Shown here one piece after another: positions 39,680-50,413 of a DNA stretch of 64,000 bases. The stretch comes from Thiomicrorhabdus sp. ZW0627 (GTDB taxonomy: Bacteria; Pseudomonadota; Gammaproteobacteria; Thiomicrospirales; Thiomicrospiraceae). The stretch spans positions 75,084 through 139,083 of the forward strand of contig NZ_JARUQR010000006.1 in the NCBI RefSeq assembly GCF_029767005.1, given 5' to 3'. The translations under genes and the position numbers were made by a program. The notes under the pieces were generated by a model that searched no databases, was not told the DNA's origin, and was given only the letters and a program-made list of their open reading frames with translations. Each line of letters begins with the position of its first letter. Position 1 is the first letter of the stretch.

Positions 39680-40582
39680 ATGGACAATCTTTCAGATATC
39701 GCAGTTTTCGTCAAAGTCGTCGATTGCGGCAGTTTCACATCCGCCGCTGAACAACTAGAGCTATCCAAATCCGTCGTCAGCAAATACGTTACCCGACTGG
39801 AAGAACAATTAGGCGTACGGTTACTGCATCGCTCCACACGGAAACTCAGCTTGACCGAGGCGGGTCGCATTCTGTATCAGAGAAGCCAGCGTGGACTGGA
39901 AGAGATCGAAGCTGCGGAAATTGAAGTGTCCCGGTTGCAGCAAACACCCAGCGGTCGTTTACGATTTAACACCCCTATGTCATTCGGCATTCTCCACATT
40001 GCCCCTGTACTCAAAGAATTTCAGACCGAATATCCTGACATCAACATCGATATGGTTCTGGAAGACCGCCAGGTCGATCTTGTCGAAGAAGGATTCGATT
40101 TAGCCATAAGAATCGCAGAATTGCCCGACTCCAACTTGATTGCGCGTCGCCTGGGCCCTTGCAAACACGTACTCTGTGCCTCACCGGCTTATCTTGAAAC
40201 GCATGGAACGCCACAGACCCCTGACGAATTGCATAAACACCAGACCCTGACCTATGGTTACCACAATTCACCAAGGGAATGGCGGCTGCTTTCCCCCGAA
40301 GGGCGCTATGCTTCAATTCCGGTAAATAGTGTAATCAATATGAACAACAGCCTTGCTTTGCGGGAGGCCGTGCTCAAAGACGCCGGCATCGTACTCATCC
40401 CTACTTTTATTGTCGGGCCGGACATCCAGACAGGCCTGTTAAAACCCATACTGTCCAACTATCGGATGCAGGAACTGTCGATCTACGCCATCTATCCTGA
40501 ACGCAAACACCTATCCCCCAAGGTGCGGGCATTCATCGATTTCATGTCGAAAAAGATAGGAGAAAATCCAAACTGGGATTAA
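39680..40582 (+). CDS. LysR-family transcriptional regulator
   Basis: About 300 aa from ATG 39680 (MDNLSDIAVFVKVVDCGSFT); the frame opens at a TTG 21 bases earlier. The winged HTH is SFTSAAEQLELSKSVVSKYVTRLEEQLG, followed by LLHRSTRKLSLTEAG, which marks the AaeR/DsdC-like group with KSVVSKYV. The effector domain begins around residue 90 (SGRLRFNTPMSFGILHIAPVL). Divergent to the cyclase operon. CAGGCCTG copy at 40431-40438. Confidence 0.92.
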   Translation: MDNLSDIAVFVKVVDCGSFTSAAEQLELSKSVVSKYVTRLEEQLGVRLLHRSTRKLSLTEAGRILYQRSQRGLEEIEAAEIEVSRLQQTPSGRLRFNTPMSFGILHIAPVLKEFQTEYPDINIDMVLEDRQVDLVEEGFDLAIRIAELPDSNLIARRLGPCKHVLCASPAYLETHGTPQTPDELHKHQTLTYGYHNSPREWRLLSPEGRYASIPVNSVINMNNSLALREAVLKDAGIVLIPTFIVGPDIQTGLLKPILSNYRMQELSIYAIYPERKHLSPKVRAFIDFMSKKIGENPNWD

Positions 40583-40752
40583 CAACACCGTTCGAAAATG
40601 TACAGTACTAAGTAGATAATGCAATAATAAGATCAATGCACCTATACGGAAGATGAAAGTGCCTCATGTTTCTCACTATAAGAAATGACTGGCAATTGGG
40701 TCTCATGGGCCAAATACTAATATTTTAAACCGCTAATTCCCGAGGGTTGAGA

Positions 40753-41904
40753 ATGAGTTTACTTGCAGATTACACCAAAAACCGTATACAAGCGGGCCTT
40801 TCCAAAGGCCAGATCAGGGATGAATTACTCGCAGTAGGCTGGTCGGAAGAAGAAGTAGATGCCTCTTACCGTGACGGCTTGGTTGCCTTAGGCATACCAG
40901 TTCCTAACGACGTGGATCGCCCTTCTTTAGCCAAACAACCTTCCACTGTAGACATTGTCATCAACTTTTTCTCCTTTATTCTTTTAGCTATCGTTGCGAC
41001 AGCCTTAGGAACTCTGTACTTTCAAATCATCAACCACGTTTTCCCTGACCCGCAAGCAACAATGCACGGGCTTGGAGAGCGCTTCATAACGGAAGCAATA
41101 CACCATTCTATTGCCTCCTTGATTATCTCATTTCCTCTGTATTACCTCACCATGCGCCACCTGTTCCGCCGCTTTCATACAGACGAGGTTCGCTTGGAAT
41201 CGCGCCTTACCAAATGGTTCACTTACCTAGTTCTTCTGGCCGCCTCCATCACCATTGTTGGCAACTTGATCACAATCCTTTTCAAACTCTTTCAGGGTGA
41301 GTTTTCTGTACGCTTCCTGCTCAAGGCCCTAACCATTTTAGCTATTGCTGGCCTTGTCTTCGGCTTCTACTTCATAGAGCGCCAAATGATTCAATACAAA
41401 AAGACTGTCAGCCGTACCGCGTTCCAAGGGTTCGCTTGGTCTGTTACGGTTCTCGTTGCTCTAGGGGTTGTTTTTGGGTTTATGGCTGCAGGCTCTCCTA
41501 AAGAGGCCCGCATGTATGCTTTTGATCAGGAGCGAGCCTGGCAGTTAGGCGAGTTGTCTCGCTGCATTGATCGCTACGGTCGTGAACTTGGCCAGCTCCC
41601 ATCCTCACTCGAAGAACTGAAGAAAACCAGTCAGTTCGCCATCTGTGGAAATTACATGCATGATCCTGAAACCAATGCACCCTACGAATACCGTATCATC
41701 ACACCATTCCGTCAACAAGGCCCCGCTAAATTGGGCGAATTTGAGCTATGCGCCACCTTTGCTTTGCCGTCAACGAGTAACGGTCAGGATCCAATGTACC
41801 TAGGAAGGCTTAACGCGATTTGGCAAGAACACTCAGCAGGACGCAACTGCGATACAGTAACAGTGCAATTGGTAGGAAGAAAGGCAACGACTGCGCCTGA
41901 CTGA
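40753..41904 (+). CDS. Membrane protein with DUF5671-like region
   Basis: 383 aa from ATG 40753, with GAGGG seven bases upstream. The N-terminal ~45 residues (SLLADYTKNRIQAGLSKGQI...VGWSEEEVDASY) form a helical SHOCT/UBA-like segment. Four to five membrane helices follow (about 70-250; NFFSFILLAIVATALGTLYF is one). The C-terminal ~130 residues are soluble, with three or four Cys (SRCIDRYGRELGQLPSSLEE, ICGNYMHDPETN, GRNCDTVTVQL). The membrane part resembles DUF5671. No neighbours share its strand closely. Function unknown. Confidence 0.72.
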   Translation: MSLLADYTKNRIQAGLSKGQIRDELLAVGWSEEEVDASYRDGLVALGIPVPNDVDRPSLAKQPSTVDIVINFFSFILLAIVATALGTLYFQIINHVFPDPQATMHGLGERFITEAIHHSIASLIISFPLYYLTMRHLFRRFHTDEVRLESRLTKWFTYLVLLAASITIVGNLITILFKLFQGEFSVRFLLKALTILAIAGLVFGFYFIERQMIQYKKTVSRTAFQGFAWSVTVLVALGVVFGFMAAGSPKEARMYAFDQERAWQLGELSRCIDRYGRELGQLPSSLEELKKTSQFAICGNYMHDPETNAPYEYRIITPFRQQGPAKLGEFELCATFALPSTSNGQDPMYLGRLNAIWQEHSAGRNCDTVTVQLVGRKATTAPD

Positions 41905-42004
41905 CAGGTAAAGAATTACCTACGAATATAAAGCTGAGACATTTAAATCCCATCCCTCCAAATTTAGGAGGACAACTCAACATTTTTAATTTTTTGTAGA
42001 TATA

Positions 42005-42026
42005 AAAAAACCCCAAATAATGGGGC
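42005..42026 (-). terminator. Intrinsic terminator after ssb
   Basis: On the minus strand CCCC-ATTATTT-GGGG followed by TTTTTTT, about 45 bases after the ssb stop. The stem is short. Confidence 0.7.
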
Positions 42027-42067
42027 TTCTTATATTTTTTATTCAACAATTTTATTCATTGTGTTTT

Positions 42068-42676
42068 TCAGAACGGAACGTCATCATCATCGAAATCGTT
42101 CGGTGCATAAGCCGGTGCTTGTTGCTGAGGCTGCCCACCCATCGGACGCCCTTGGTTCATAGGCTGCTGCATTGGCTGTTGTCCCATTCCAGGATTCATA
42201 CCACCTTGAGGTGCTTGCTGTTGAAAGTTGTTTTGTGGAGCCTGCTGTCCCATCGGCTGACCCATTGGTGCTGCCTGCTGAGGCGCTTGATTGAAACCGC
42301 TGTTATCAAACGCAGTATCACCACCAGAACGGCCACCCAACATCTGCATGCTGCCCGAGAAACCGTCAATTACGACTTCCGTGCTATAACGGTCTTGCCC
42401 GCTATTCTGATCCTGCCACTTACGGGTTTGAAGTTTACCTTCCAGGTAAACCTGAGATCCTTTGGTCAGGTATTGACCTGCGATTTCAGCCAACTTGCCA
42501 AAAATCACAACGCGGTGCCATTCGGTCTTTTCCTGTTTCTGACCAGATGCTTTGTCATTCCACTGTTCACTAGTGGCCACACTCAAGTTGGCAATTGCAT
42601 TACCGTTGGCCGAATATTTAACTTCCGGATCTCTTCCCAAGGTTCCCACTAAAATGACTTTATTTACACCACGCAT
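42068..42676 (-). CDS. ssb: Single-stranded DNA-binding protein
   Basis: 202 aa. The OB fold spans ~1-110 ([53 protein letters not shown]). The long linker (~125-190) is almost only Gln, Pro, Gly, Met and Ala, and the acidic tip DFDDDDVPF recruits repair partners. It follows the MFS gene by 32 bases on the same strand and lies near uvrA, as in many gammaproteobacteria, but I saw no LexA box. Confidence 0.97.
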   Translation of the reverse strand: MRGVNKVILVGTLGRDPEVKYSANGNAIANLSVATSEQWNDKASGQKQEKTEWHRVVIFGKLAEIAGQYLTKGSQVYLEGKLQTRKWQDQNSGQDRYSTEVVIDGFSGSMQMLGGRSGGDTAFDNSGFNQAPQQAAPMGQPMGQQAPQNNFQQQAPQGGMNPGMGQQPMQQPMNQGRPMGGQPQQQAPAYAPNDFDDDDVPF

Positions 42677-42708
42677 ACCGCTCTCTCTTTCAAAATTAAC
42701 TTTAAATC

Positions 42709-44103
42709 TTACTGACTGACTTTACTTTGTTGAATATATCGAATCAGGGACTCTTCGTTTTGGATTTTTCGATCGACCTTGAAATAGGCTCTCTGTTCCG
42801 CAGGCAAGATCACCACTTCATAGACTCCGTCATAGGCCAGTAATTTTTTCTGCAGGTCTTCCACTTCCTCTTCAGCCACTGCCCCAACCGGTACCGATGC
42901 GATACTCAACGGCAAAGGTTTCTGCATGGTCGCCGCGGCCAAAAACCACAAAGCGCCAATAACAGCCGTGAACATGAACACCCCATTATAACCATAATGC
43001 TGATAAAAATATCCACCGAATAAACCACCCATCGCAGCCCCCAAGAACTGACTGGTTGAATAAACCCCGCTGGCTGTGCCTTTCTTGTCCGCCGGTGCCA
43101 ATTTAACCACTAAAGAAGGAAGCGAAGCCTCCAGCAAGTTAAATGCAGTGAAGAAGATCAACAACAAAATAAACAGAGACCAGAAACTTTCATGGAAGTT
43201 CATGAATCCCACCTGCATCAGAGTGATGACGCCAATCGCACCGACAAAAACCGGTTTCATGCGGTCTCGGCTTTCCGCCTGAATGATAAACGGAACCATC
43301 AGAACGAACGACAGCAACATGACCGGCAGATAGATATGCCAGTGCTGCAGACTTTCCAATCCGGCACCGTCGCGTAATGCCAACGGCAATACGACAAACA
43401 TCGCGGTCAAAGTGGCGTGCAAGACAAACACACCAAAATCCAAACGCAACAACTGGGCGTTCTTAAGGATTTCACGGAACTGACTCGGGTCGGTTTCGGC
43501 TTCTCGCTGAAAAGACTGCTGCTCAATTTTAGGCATGGCGAATACCACCAAGAGAATACCGATTACAGCCAACAAGGCCGTTACCCAGAAAATGCCACGC
43601 ACGCCGAACCAAGCATCCAGAACCGGACCGGCGATAAGCGACATCGTGAACGACAAACCGATGGTCATTCCGACAATCGACATCGCACGAAGACGGAACT
43701 GCTCGGTCACCAGGTCCGCTACCGAGGCCATCAGCACCGCGGCTACGGCTCCCATCCCTTGAATCGCGCGTCCCAAAATCATCATCTCAATCGAGTCGGC
43801 CACGGCGCAGATCATCGACCCAACCATGAACACCAACATACCGGCAATGATCAACGGCTTTCGACCATACTTGTCCGACAACATGCCATAAGGGATCTGT
43901 AACAAGGCCTGAGTCAGCCCGTAAATCCCTATTGCGATACCGACCTGAGTTCCAGTCACGCCTGAAAATTCGGCTTCGGCAAACAACGCAAAAACCGGAA
44001 AAATCATGAACAACCCGAGCATTCGAGTTGAAAAAATACCGGCGACGGACAAAGCCGCCTTCTTCTCTATCGGACTCATTGTGACGGGGGATGACGAAGA
44101 CAT
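42709..44103 (-). CDS. MFS transporter, YajR-like with C-terminal ferredoxin-like domain
   Basis: 464 aa. Twelve helices with the MFS motif [14 protein letters not shown] and the motif C region [17 protein letters not shown]. The last ~65 residues ([20 protein letters not shown]...[12 protein letters not shown]) form a soluble alpha/beta module like the YAM domain of E. coli YajR. Substrate unknown. The order uvrA / MFS / ssb is a recurring neighbourhood in this class. Confidence 0.87.
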   Translation of the reverse strand: MSSSSPVTMSPIEKKAALSVAGIFSTRMLGLFMIFPVFALFAEAEFSGVTGTQVGIAIGIYGLTQALLQIPYGMLSDKYGRKPLIIAGMLVFMVGSMICAVADSIEMMILGRAIQGMGAVAAVLMASVADLVTEQFRLRAMSIVGMTIGLSFTMSLIAGPVLDAWFGVRGIFWVTALLAVIGILLVVFAMPKIEQQSFQREAETDPSQFREILKNAQLLRLDFGVFVLHATLTAMFVVLPLALRDGAGLESLQHWHIYLPVMLLSFVLMVPFIIQAESRDRMKPVFVGAIGVITLMQVGFMNFHESFWSLFILLLIFFTAFNLLEASLPSLVVKLAPADKKGTASGVYSTSQFLGAAMGGLFGGYFYQHYGYNGVFMFTAVIGALWFLAAATMQKPLPLSIASVPVGAVAEEEVEDLQKKLLAYDGVYEVVILPAEQRAYFKVDRKIQNEESLIRYIQQSKVSQ

Positions 44104-44314
44104 GTAAAAACCCTTATTACAACTGTAAAAATTCAGATTCGGATAAAGTGCAAAATTATAACACTCATAAGATTCGTCTAAAGCTATAATTAGACTTGAA
44201 ACACCTATACGAACAAGTCCGTATACAGAGCAATTTCTTCATTGCGAACCGTGGCCTAAAATAACAACCGCCGATGACGTTCACCGAAACGCTTGCTTAT
44301 TCAAGGGGGATTTT

Positions 44315-45058
44315 ATGAAAACCATCCAGCGTAATCTGACTCAATTCATCACCCTGTTTTCGACTCTTGCCGTCCTGCTCTCTGCAAATGCCGCGCATGC
44401 TGGGAATCCAGAAGTCTATGACGACAGCAAACACAGAATCCATTTCAGCGTCAGCCAAGCCGCACAGGTCGACAATGACATCGTTGAAATCCAATTCCAG
44501 CATATTGCCCAAGCCGCCACGGCCGAACAGGTGATGCAGGAAATCAACGAACACATGCAATCCGCCATGGAGATACTCAACGACTACCAATCTGACGACG
44601 GCGTTAAACTGCAGATACAGACCTCACAGTATCGCGTGTACCCAGCTTACAACAAACAGCAAATCATCACGCATTGGCGAGGCCAGCAGTCACTGACCAT
44701 CACCAGTAAAAACTCGGCAGGCCTGTCCAAAATCTTAAGTCGGATCCAGCCGATATTAAGTTACCAATCCACTCATTTCCGTATTTCGGAACACAAGAAG
44801 CAGGAATGGATTAGCAAGCTGACCAGTGACGCACTGCAACGTTACCAACACCAGGCGAAAAAAATCGCACACAGTTTCGGTACCGAACAATACAAACTTC
44901 TGGAAACCAACATCCAAAGTCCGTCTTACAGCCAACCACCCATCCAGCCCTATCTGCGCGCGGCCGCCATGGCCGAACAGGCTGCCCCTGTGATGGAATC
45001 GGGCAGCAGCGAACTACGCGTAAGGGTTGAAGGTACTCTACAGATAGACAACCCTTAA
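44315..45058 (+). CDS. Periplasmic SIMPL-domain protein (DUF541)
   Basis: 247 aa with a signal peptide ending ANAAHA. The SIMPL/DUF541 fold is indicated by IHFSVSQAAQVDNDIVEIQF, a long helix with AMEILNDYQ..VKLQIQTSQYRVYP, and the second repeat ending SSELRVRVEGTLQI. Relatives are outer-membrane or periplasmic proteins linked to stress, of unsettled function. It lies directly upstream of uvrA on the same strand; a promoter for uvrA in between makes a shared function unproven. CAGGCCTG copy at 44718-44725. Confidence 0.82.
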   Translation: MKTIQRNLTQFITLFSTLAVLLSANAAHAGNPEVYDDSKHRIHFSVSQAAQVDNDIVEIQFQHIAQAATAEQVMQEINEHMQSAMEILNDYQSDDGVKLQIQTSQYRVYPAYNKQQIITHWRGQQSLTITSKNSAGLSKILSRIQPILSYQSTHFRISEHKKQEWISKLTSDALQRYQHQAKKIAHSFGTEQYKLLETNIQSPSYSQPPIQPYLRAAAMAEQAAPVMESGSSELRVRVEGTLQIDNP

Positions 45059-45146
45059 TCGCCAGGCCCCAAGTACATTCGAGGCCGTTTCGAACACAAG
45101 AGGATTCAAACAAACGAGGATGACTTAATGGTCATTCCTCGATTCT

Positions 45147-45155
45147 TGTTATAAT
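45147..45155 (+). promoter_or_regulatory. Extended -10 promoter of uvrA
   Basis: TGTTATAAT (TGn-TATAAT) with no good -35, 28 bases before the uvrA ATG. No CTGT-N8-ACAG LexA site is seen around it. Confidence 0.55.
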
Positions 45156-45183
45156 GTTTCTTTTACCCAAATGACGGTTGCTC

Positions 45184-47991
45184 ATGCTAGAAGAAATCAT
45201 TATTCAGGGGGCACGTACCCACAATTTAAAAAACATCGACGTCACTCTGCCGCGCGACAAACTGATTGTGATTACAGGCCTGTCCGGTTCAGGTAAATCC
45301 TCTTTGGCATTCGACACCATCTACGCGGAAGGACAGAGGCGCTATGTAGAGTCGCTTTCGGCTTATGCGCGCCAATTCCTGTCGATGATGGAGAAGCCGG
45401 ATGTCGATCACATCGAAGGGCTTTCCCCTGCGATCTCCATCGAGCAGAAATCAACCTCTCACAACCCTCGCTCCACAGTCGGGACCGTCACCGAAATTTA
45501 CGATTACCTGAGACTGCTCTACGCCCGCACAGGAACTCCGCGCTGCCCGACCCACCACTGCGACCTGGAAGCCCAGACCGTCAGTCAGATGGTCGACCAC
45601 ACGCTGACATTGCCGGAAGGCACTAAATGTCTGCTGATCGCCCCGGTAGTTCGCGGCAAAAAAGGTGAGCACCACAACCTATTGGATGAACTGCAGGCAC
45701 AAGGTTTCATCCGGGCGAGAATCGACGGCGAGATACACGATCTGGATGGTCAGATCGAACTGGATAAAAACAAAAAGCATAATATCGACGTCATCGTCGA
45801 CCGTTTCAAGGTTCGTGACGACATCAAACAGCGTCTTGCCGAATCCTTTGAAACCGCGCTACGAATGGCCGATGGCCTTGCGCAAGTCCTACCAATGGAC
45901 GAATCCGACGATTTCGAACTGCTGTTCTCAGAAAAATTCTCCTGTCCGCATTGCGGCTACTCGGTTCCGGAACTGGAGCCTCGAATCTTCTCGTTCAACA
46001 ACCCGCATGGCGCCTGCCCGAGTTGCGACGGTTTGGGCATCAAGGACAATTTCGATCCAAAACGCGTCATCACCCATCCGGAACTAAGTCTTGCCGGCGG
46101 CGCCATTCGTGGTTGGGATCGTCGCCATAAATACTATTACGACCTGCTTAAAGCGGTCGCCGACTATTACGAATTTGATGTGGAAACGCCTTGGGAAGAA
46201 CTTGACCCGAAACACCAAGAGGTCATCCTCTACGGTTCCGGAAAGCAGAAGATTCCTCTACCACACGGAAAATACAGTGACACCCGTCGTTTTGAAGGAG
46301 TCATTCCGAATATGGAACGACGTTTCGCCGAGACCGAAAGCAAATCGGTGCGTGACGAACTCGACAAATACCGCGTCAGCACTGCGTGCCCAGCCTGTGA
46401 AGGAACGCGATTGAATACGGCTGCGCGTCACGTCTACATCAACGACCGTAATTTGCCTTCGTTGACTGAAGAACCGATCAACGAACTGCATGACTTCTTC
46501 AGCCACCTTCACCTTGAAGGCGCTAAGGGGAAAATCGCGGACAAGATCATCAAAGAAATTCACGAACGCCTGAGCTTCCTGGTCAACGTGGGCCTTAACT
46601 ATCTAACGCTTAGCCGAAGCGCAGAAACCCTTTCCGGCGGAGAGGCACAGCGTATCCGTCTCGCCAGCCAGATCGGCGCCGGGCTAGTTGGTGTCATGTA
46701 CGTGCTCGACGAGCCGTCTATCGGCCTGCACCAACGCGACAATGACCGTCTTCTGGCCACTTTGACGCATCTGCGTGACCTGGGTAACACCGTCATCGTC
46801 GTCGAACACGACGAAGATGCAATCCGTGCGGCGGACTACGTCCTGGATATCGGTCCGGGTGCCGGAATACATGGTGGGCGCATTATGGCGCAAGGGACAC
46901 CTCAGGAAGTCACCGAAAACCCGAACTCGCTGACTGGCCAGTTCCTGAAAGGCACCCGACAAATTGAAGTGCCTGAAAGTCGATTGTCACCGCAAAAAGA
47001 TAAATGGCTTACCATCAAAGGCGCCAGCGGCAACAACCTTAAAAACGTCACCTTGGAAATTCCGGCAGGCCTGCTGACTTGCGTGACCGGTGTTTCCGGC
47101 TCGGGTAAATCAACCCTAATTAACGAAACCCTTTCAAAAATCAGCGCCAACGAACTGAACGGCGCCATGCAGATCACCGCACCTTACGAATCGGTGGAAG
47201 GCTTGGAGCATTTCGATAAGGCGGTAAACATCGATCAAAGTGCGATCGGGCGCACACCGCGTTCCAACCCGGCCACCTATACAGGCCTATTCACTCCGAT
47301 CCGCGAACTACTTTCAGCTACCCCGGAAGCCCGTACCCGAGGTTATACACCCGGCCGTTTCAGTTTCAACGTCAAAGGCGGTCGTTGTGAAGCCTGCCAA
47401 GGTGACGGTGTCCTCAAAGTGGAAATGCACTTCCTACCGGATGTTTACGTGCCATGTGATGTCTGTAAAGGCGCCCGTTACAATCGAGAAACGTTGCAAA
47501 TCGAATACAAGGGTAAAAACATTCACGAAATCCTAGAGATGACGGTTGAAGATGCGCGTGCGTTTTTCGATGCCATTCCGGTCATCGCCCGTAAACTGCA
47601 AACCTTGATTGAAGTCGGTTTGGGTTACATCAAACTAGGACAGAGCGCGACCACCCTTTCGGGTGGGGAAGCTCAACGCATCAAGTTGGCGAAAGAGCTT
47701 TCCAAACGCGATACCGGTAATACGCTCTACATATTGGACGAACCGACCACCGGCTTACACTTCCACGATATTGAGCTGCTGCTCAAGGTCATTCGCCACC
47801 TGCGTGACCAAGGCAATACAATCGTGATCATCGAGCACAATCTGGACGTAATCAAGACAGCGGACTGGATTGTTGATCTTGGACCGGAAGGTGGTTCCGG
47901 CGGCGGTCAAATCATCGCTACCGGCACACCGGAAAAGGTGGCCGAAACCAAAGAATCGCATACGGGCTTCTATCTAAAAAAGATGCTCTGA
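45184..47991 (+). CDS. uvrA: Excinuclease ABC subunit A
   Basis: DNA-damage recognition ATPase of nucleotide excision repair. 935 aa from ATG 45184 ([17 protein letters not shown]); the frame opens at a TTG two codons before. Two ABC modules: Walker [10 protein letters not shown] and GVSGSGKST, signatures [12 protein letters not shown] and [12 protein letters not shown]. Zinc fingers [10 protein letters not shown]...CPSCDG and CEACQGDG...[10 protein letters not shown]. The DNA-binding [20 protein letters not shown] block is intact. Two CAGGCCTG copies (45275-45282, 47066-47073) sit just before or overlap the two Walker A segments. Confidence 0.98.
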   Translation: MLEEIIIQGARTHNLKNIDVTLPRDKLIVITGLSGSGKSSLAFDTIYAEGQRRYVESLSAYARQFLSMMEKPDVDHIEGLSPAISIEQKSTSHNPRSTVGTVTEIYDYLRLLYARTGTPRCPTHHCDLEAQTVSQMVDHTLTLPEGTKCLLIAPVVRGKKGEHHNLLDELQAQGFIRARIDGEIHDLDGQIELDKNKKHNIDVIVDRFKVRDDIKQRLAESFETALRMADGLAQVLPMDESDDFELLFSEKFSCPHCGYSVPELEPRIFSFNNPHGACPSCDGLGIKDNFDPKRVITHPELSLAGGAIRGWDRRHKYYYDLLKAVADYYEFDVETPWEELDPKHQEVILYGSGKQKIPLPHGKYSDTRRFEGVIPNMERRFAETESKSVRDELDKYRVSTACPACEGTRLNTAARHVYINDRNLPSLTEEPINELHDFFSHLHLEGAKGKIADKIIKEIHERLSFLVNVGLNYLTLSRSAETLSGGEAQRIRLASQIGAGLVGVMYVLDEPSIGLHQRDNDRLLATLTHLRDLGNTVIVVEHDEDAIRAADYVLDIGPGAGIHGGRIMAQGTPQEVTENPNSLTGQFLKGTRQIEVPESRLSPQKDKWLTIKGASGNNLKNVTLEIPAGLLTCVTGVSGSGKSTLINETLSKISANELNGAMQITAPYESVEGLEHFDKAVNIDQSAIGRTPRSNPATYTGLFTPIRELLSATPEARTRGYTPGRFSFNVKGGRCEACQGDGVLKVEMHFLPDVYVPCDVCKGARYNRETLQIEYKGKNIHEILEMTVEDARAFFDAIPVIARKLQTLIEVGLGYIKLGQSATTLSGGEAQRIKLAKELSKRDTGNTLYILDEPTTGLHFHDIELLLKVIRHLRDQGNTIVIIEHNLDVIKTADWIVDLGPEGGSGGGQIIATGTPEKVAETKESHTGFYLKKML

Positions 47992-48086
47992 CGATTTTAG
48001 CTGAAACATAAACGGAAACAGCCGGTCTGCCTATTTAAGGTATGGCTGGTTAAACGTCGTTAACCGAAAATCACGGGAACATGATT

Positions 48087-48881
48087 ATGAATCGTTTATT
48101 TCTAACAGGCCTGTTCGGTTTTTTATACAGCGTTTCCGTTTCACTTCAAGCCACCGAACACCGAACCCTGATTGATTGGCACAATCCCGATTACATCGAA
48201 AAAGCATTTGTCGAAATCGCTTTCAAGAATGAATATTCAACCAGACAAACTGCATTAGCCAAGTGGCAAAGCCCTATCTACTATACTTTCAACTATCACC
48301 ATGTTGATAAGAACCCGATTGCAGAAGAACTTTTCAAAGCGCACTTAACTCAACTTCAAAGCATCACCGGACTAAAAATCAAAGAGGCAGGCACGGCGTC
48401 TCAGGCCAACTTTACGATTGTTCTTACTCAGGATAGGCTTTATAAACAAGATATCTTCAATTACACCCATACTGAAATCAAAGATCTGGAACGGGACACC
48501 CACTGCTTGGGGCATTATCGAAAAGGTTCCAATGGTGCGATTGTACAGGCGGTGGTGATCCTTCCAATCGATCACGCTATGAGTCGGGGCATGCTGCCGG
48601 CCTGTGTTGTTGAAGAAACGACGCAAACCCTGGGTCTCCCAAATGATTCGGACTGGGTCAATCCGAGCATCGCCAATGACAGCAGTAAACTGGACCTGCT
48701 GACCGGATTGGACTATATATTTTTGAAAGTACTCTACTCAGATAAGTTACATGCCGGCATGTCGTTGTCTCATAGCCGCCCCTTAATCAAGCAGGAGATA
48801 CGAAAACTGCAGAAGGACGGTACGATCAAACGTGCATCGAAACTGGTCAATCAGGAAGGTCTTTATCCCCTGCTTTATTGA
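48087..48881 (+). CDS. Exported DUF2927-family protein
   Basis: 264 aa from ATG 48087 (MNRLFLTGLFGFLYSVSVSL), with GGGA eight bases upstream; an earlier in-frame ATG at 48081 is too close to the SD. A signal peptide precedes a domain with the DUF2927 hallmarks: conserved Cys in DTHCLGHY and PACVVEETTQTLGLPNDSD, then SSKLDLLTGLDYIFLKVLYS. The EExxQxxGLxND pattern recalls a degenerate metallopeptidase-like helix, but HExxH is absent. Its last seven bases overlap the convergent tcdA gene. CAGGCCTG at 48106-48113 lies in the signal peptide. Confidence 0.8.
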   Translation: MNRLFLTGLFGFLYSVSVSLQATEHRTLIDWHNPDYIEKAFVEIAFKNEYSTRQTALAKWQSPIYYTFNYHHVDKNPIAEELFKAHLTQLQSITGLKIKEAGTASQANFTIVLTQDRLYKQDIFNYTHTEIKDLERDTHCLGHYRKGSNGAIVQAVVILPIDHAMSRGMLPACVVEETTQTLGLPNDSDWVNPSIANDSSKLDLLTGLDYIFLKVLYSDKLHAGMSLSHSRPLIKQEIRKLQKDGTIKRASKLVNQEGLYPLLY

Positions 48882-49609
48882 CAGCTTTCTTCAGCACCCT
48901 CAACCAACTTCTGGATAACATATCCGGCCAACATGAGTCCGAAAATACCCGGCATATAACTCGCAGTCCCGTTGACGACTCGGCCACGCGCACCACAAAT
49001 TTCTTCCATCGGCCCCGGGTCCTTAGGCGATTCTTTTGAAAACACCGTCATCACCCCTTTTTTTATACCCTGTTTTTTCAGACGTTGACGCATGTTACGC
49101 GCCAGTGCACAGCCGTGGGTTCTCGAAATATCGGCCAATTCAATCTTACTCGGATCGATTCTTCTTCCAGCCCCCATACTGGAAGCAACCCGCAGACCTT
49201 TATTGACAGCCGTAGCAACCAAAGCAACCTTACAGTTTAAACTGTCAATCGCATCAACCACATAATCAAAGTCACCGGTCAATACCGCATCCATGTCGTC
49301 TGGACGAATGAACTCCTTACTGATATTCACAATGCAGTTTGGGTTGATGTCCTGTATACGCTGCTTCATCACTTCCGCTTTATTCATACCGACGGTTGAA
49401 TTAAGAGCGATGATTTGCCGATTCATATTGGAAGGGCTAACATCATCATGATCTATGATAGTTAGCTGACCGATTCCGGCACGTGCCAGCGCTTCGATAA
49501 CAAAACCACCGACACCACCGACACCGGCTACGAGAACGTGCGACTGCTTAAGTTTATCAATCCCAACCTGTTCGAAAACCAACAAACTACGTTCAAACAA
49601 CGCTGACAT
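48875..49609 (-). CDS. tcdA: tRNA threonylcarbamoyladenosine dehydratase
   Basis: E1-like ATP-dependent enzyme that cyclises t6A37 to ct6A in tRNA. 244 aa. The nucleotide-binding motif is VLVAGVGGVGGFVIEALAR, followed by IIDHDDVSPSNMNRQI and DYVVDAIDSLNCKVAL. TcdA/CsdL rather than ThiF or MoeB is indicated by MGAGRRIDPSKIELADISRT. CsdE and CsdA partners are not adjacent. It follows the TatD-family gene by three bases. Confidence 0.93.
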   Translation of the reverse strand: MSALFERSLLVFEQVGIDKLKQSHVLVAGVGGVGGFVIEALARAGIGQLTIIDHDDVSPSNMNRQIIALNSTVGMNKAEVMKQRIQDINPNCIVNISKEFIRPDDMDAVLTGDFDYVVDAIDSLNCKVALVATAVNKGLRVASSMGAGRRIDPSKIELADISRTHGCALARNMRQRLKKQGIKKGVMTVFSKESPKDPGPMEEICGARGRVVNGTASYMPGIFGLMLAGYVIQKLVEGAEESCQ

Positions 49610-49612
49610 AAA

Positions 49613-50356
49613 TTATTCCTCTAAAAAATGAAATATTTGATTCGCATTAGCATTGGTGAGCTTCACAACCTCTTCAGGAGTGGTACCGGTGATCCGTGAC
49701 ACAGCTTCAACAACAACGTAAATGTCTGCAAGGTCTGATACCATTTTACCCGGCAAAGTGATATTAGGTGAATCGGTCTCTAAAACGATACTTTCTAAAC
49801 CATAGGTCTTTACAAGTTCATGGTAGCGCCTAGCATTCTCTTTGACCACAACTGCATTAACACCAAACTTTAAGCCTAAATTAAGATACTCACGGGCAAT
49901 CTGAACGCTACTTCCTAAACTATGCACAACCCCTTTCACAGGGTACTGTTTTAAAAGCGCAATCATCTCATTGTGCGCCTTATAGACATGTAAGGACACC
50001 GGTAAGCTATATTCTAATGCGAACCGTAGCTGACACTCAAAAGCATCCAGCTGGTGGTTCCGTAAATCCACATAATCTGGTGCAAAATCCAAGCCGATTT
50101 CACCAATGGCAGTTACCTTATACTTAGTTAAAAAGTCTTGCAGAATCTCTAATTCATTTCCATATTCACCACTGACGTACCATGGATGCAAGCCAATTGC
50201 TGCATAGATATTAGGGTATTTTCTACATAATTGAATTAAGGTAGGCCAGTCTTCTGCATGGGTACCCATGGTTAGATACAGATCAGCGGGGTTCAGCTGA
50301 TCGTTAAGAACCTGACCGGAAAGAACATCAAGATGACAGTGAGTATCGATAACCAT
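49613..50356 (-). CDS. TatD-family metal-dependent hydrolase
   Basis: 247 aa TIM-barrel DNase-like protein. Metal ligands: DTHCHLD at residues 4-10, Glu in AIGEIGLDF, VSLHVYKAHNEMI, VVHSLGSS and ETDSPNI. In the second metal motif the usual H-x-R is HVYKA, slightly divergent. TatD, YcfH and YjjV paralogues cannot be separated by eye. It is just downstream of the rplQ terminator, is coupled to tcdA, and has lower G+C than the uvrA region. Confidence 0.88.
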   Translation of the reverse strand: MVIDTHCHLDVLSGQVLNDQLNPADLYLTMGTHAEDWPTLIQLCRKYPNIYAAIGLHPWYVSGEYGNELEILQDFLTKYKVTAIGEIGLDFAPDYVDLRNHQLDAFECQLRFALEYSLPVSLHVYKAHNEMIALLKQYPVKGVVHSLGSSVQIAREYLNLGLKFGVNAVVVKENARRYHELVKTYGLESIVLETDSPNITLPGKMVSDLADIYVVVEAVSRITGTTPEEVVKLTNANANQIFHFLEE

Positions 50357-50370
50357 AAATTTCAGACATA

Positions 50371-50395
50371 AAAAAAGCCGGAAATACCGGCTTCT
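50371..50395 (-). terminator. Intrinsic terminator at the end of the alpha operon
   Basis: On the minus strand AGCCGG-TATTT-CCGGCT followed by TTTTTT, about 20 bases after rplQ and directly before the TatD-family gene. Confidence 0.9.
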
Positions 50396-50413
50396 TTTTA
50401 ATTACGTAACAGC

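Noticed and set aside
44104..45183. LexA/SOS box shared by ssb and uvrA
   Set aside because: No CTGT-N8-ACAG with acceptable symmetry; the best candidate (CTGTAAAAATTCAG near 44122) has the wrong spacing.
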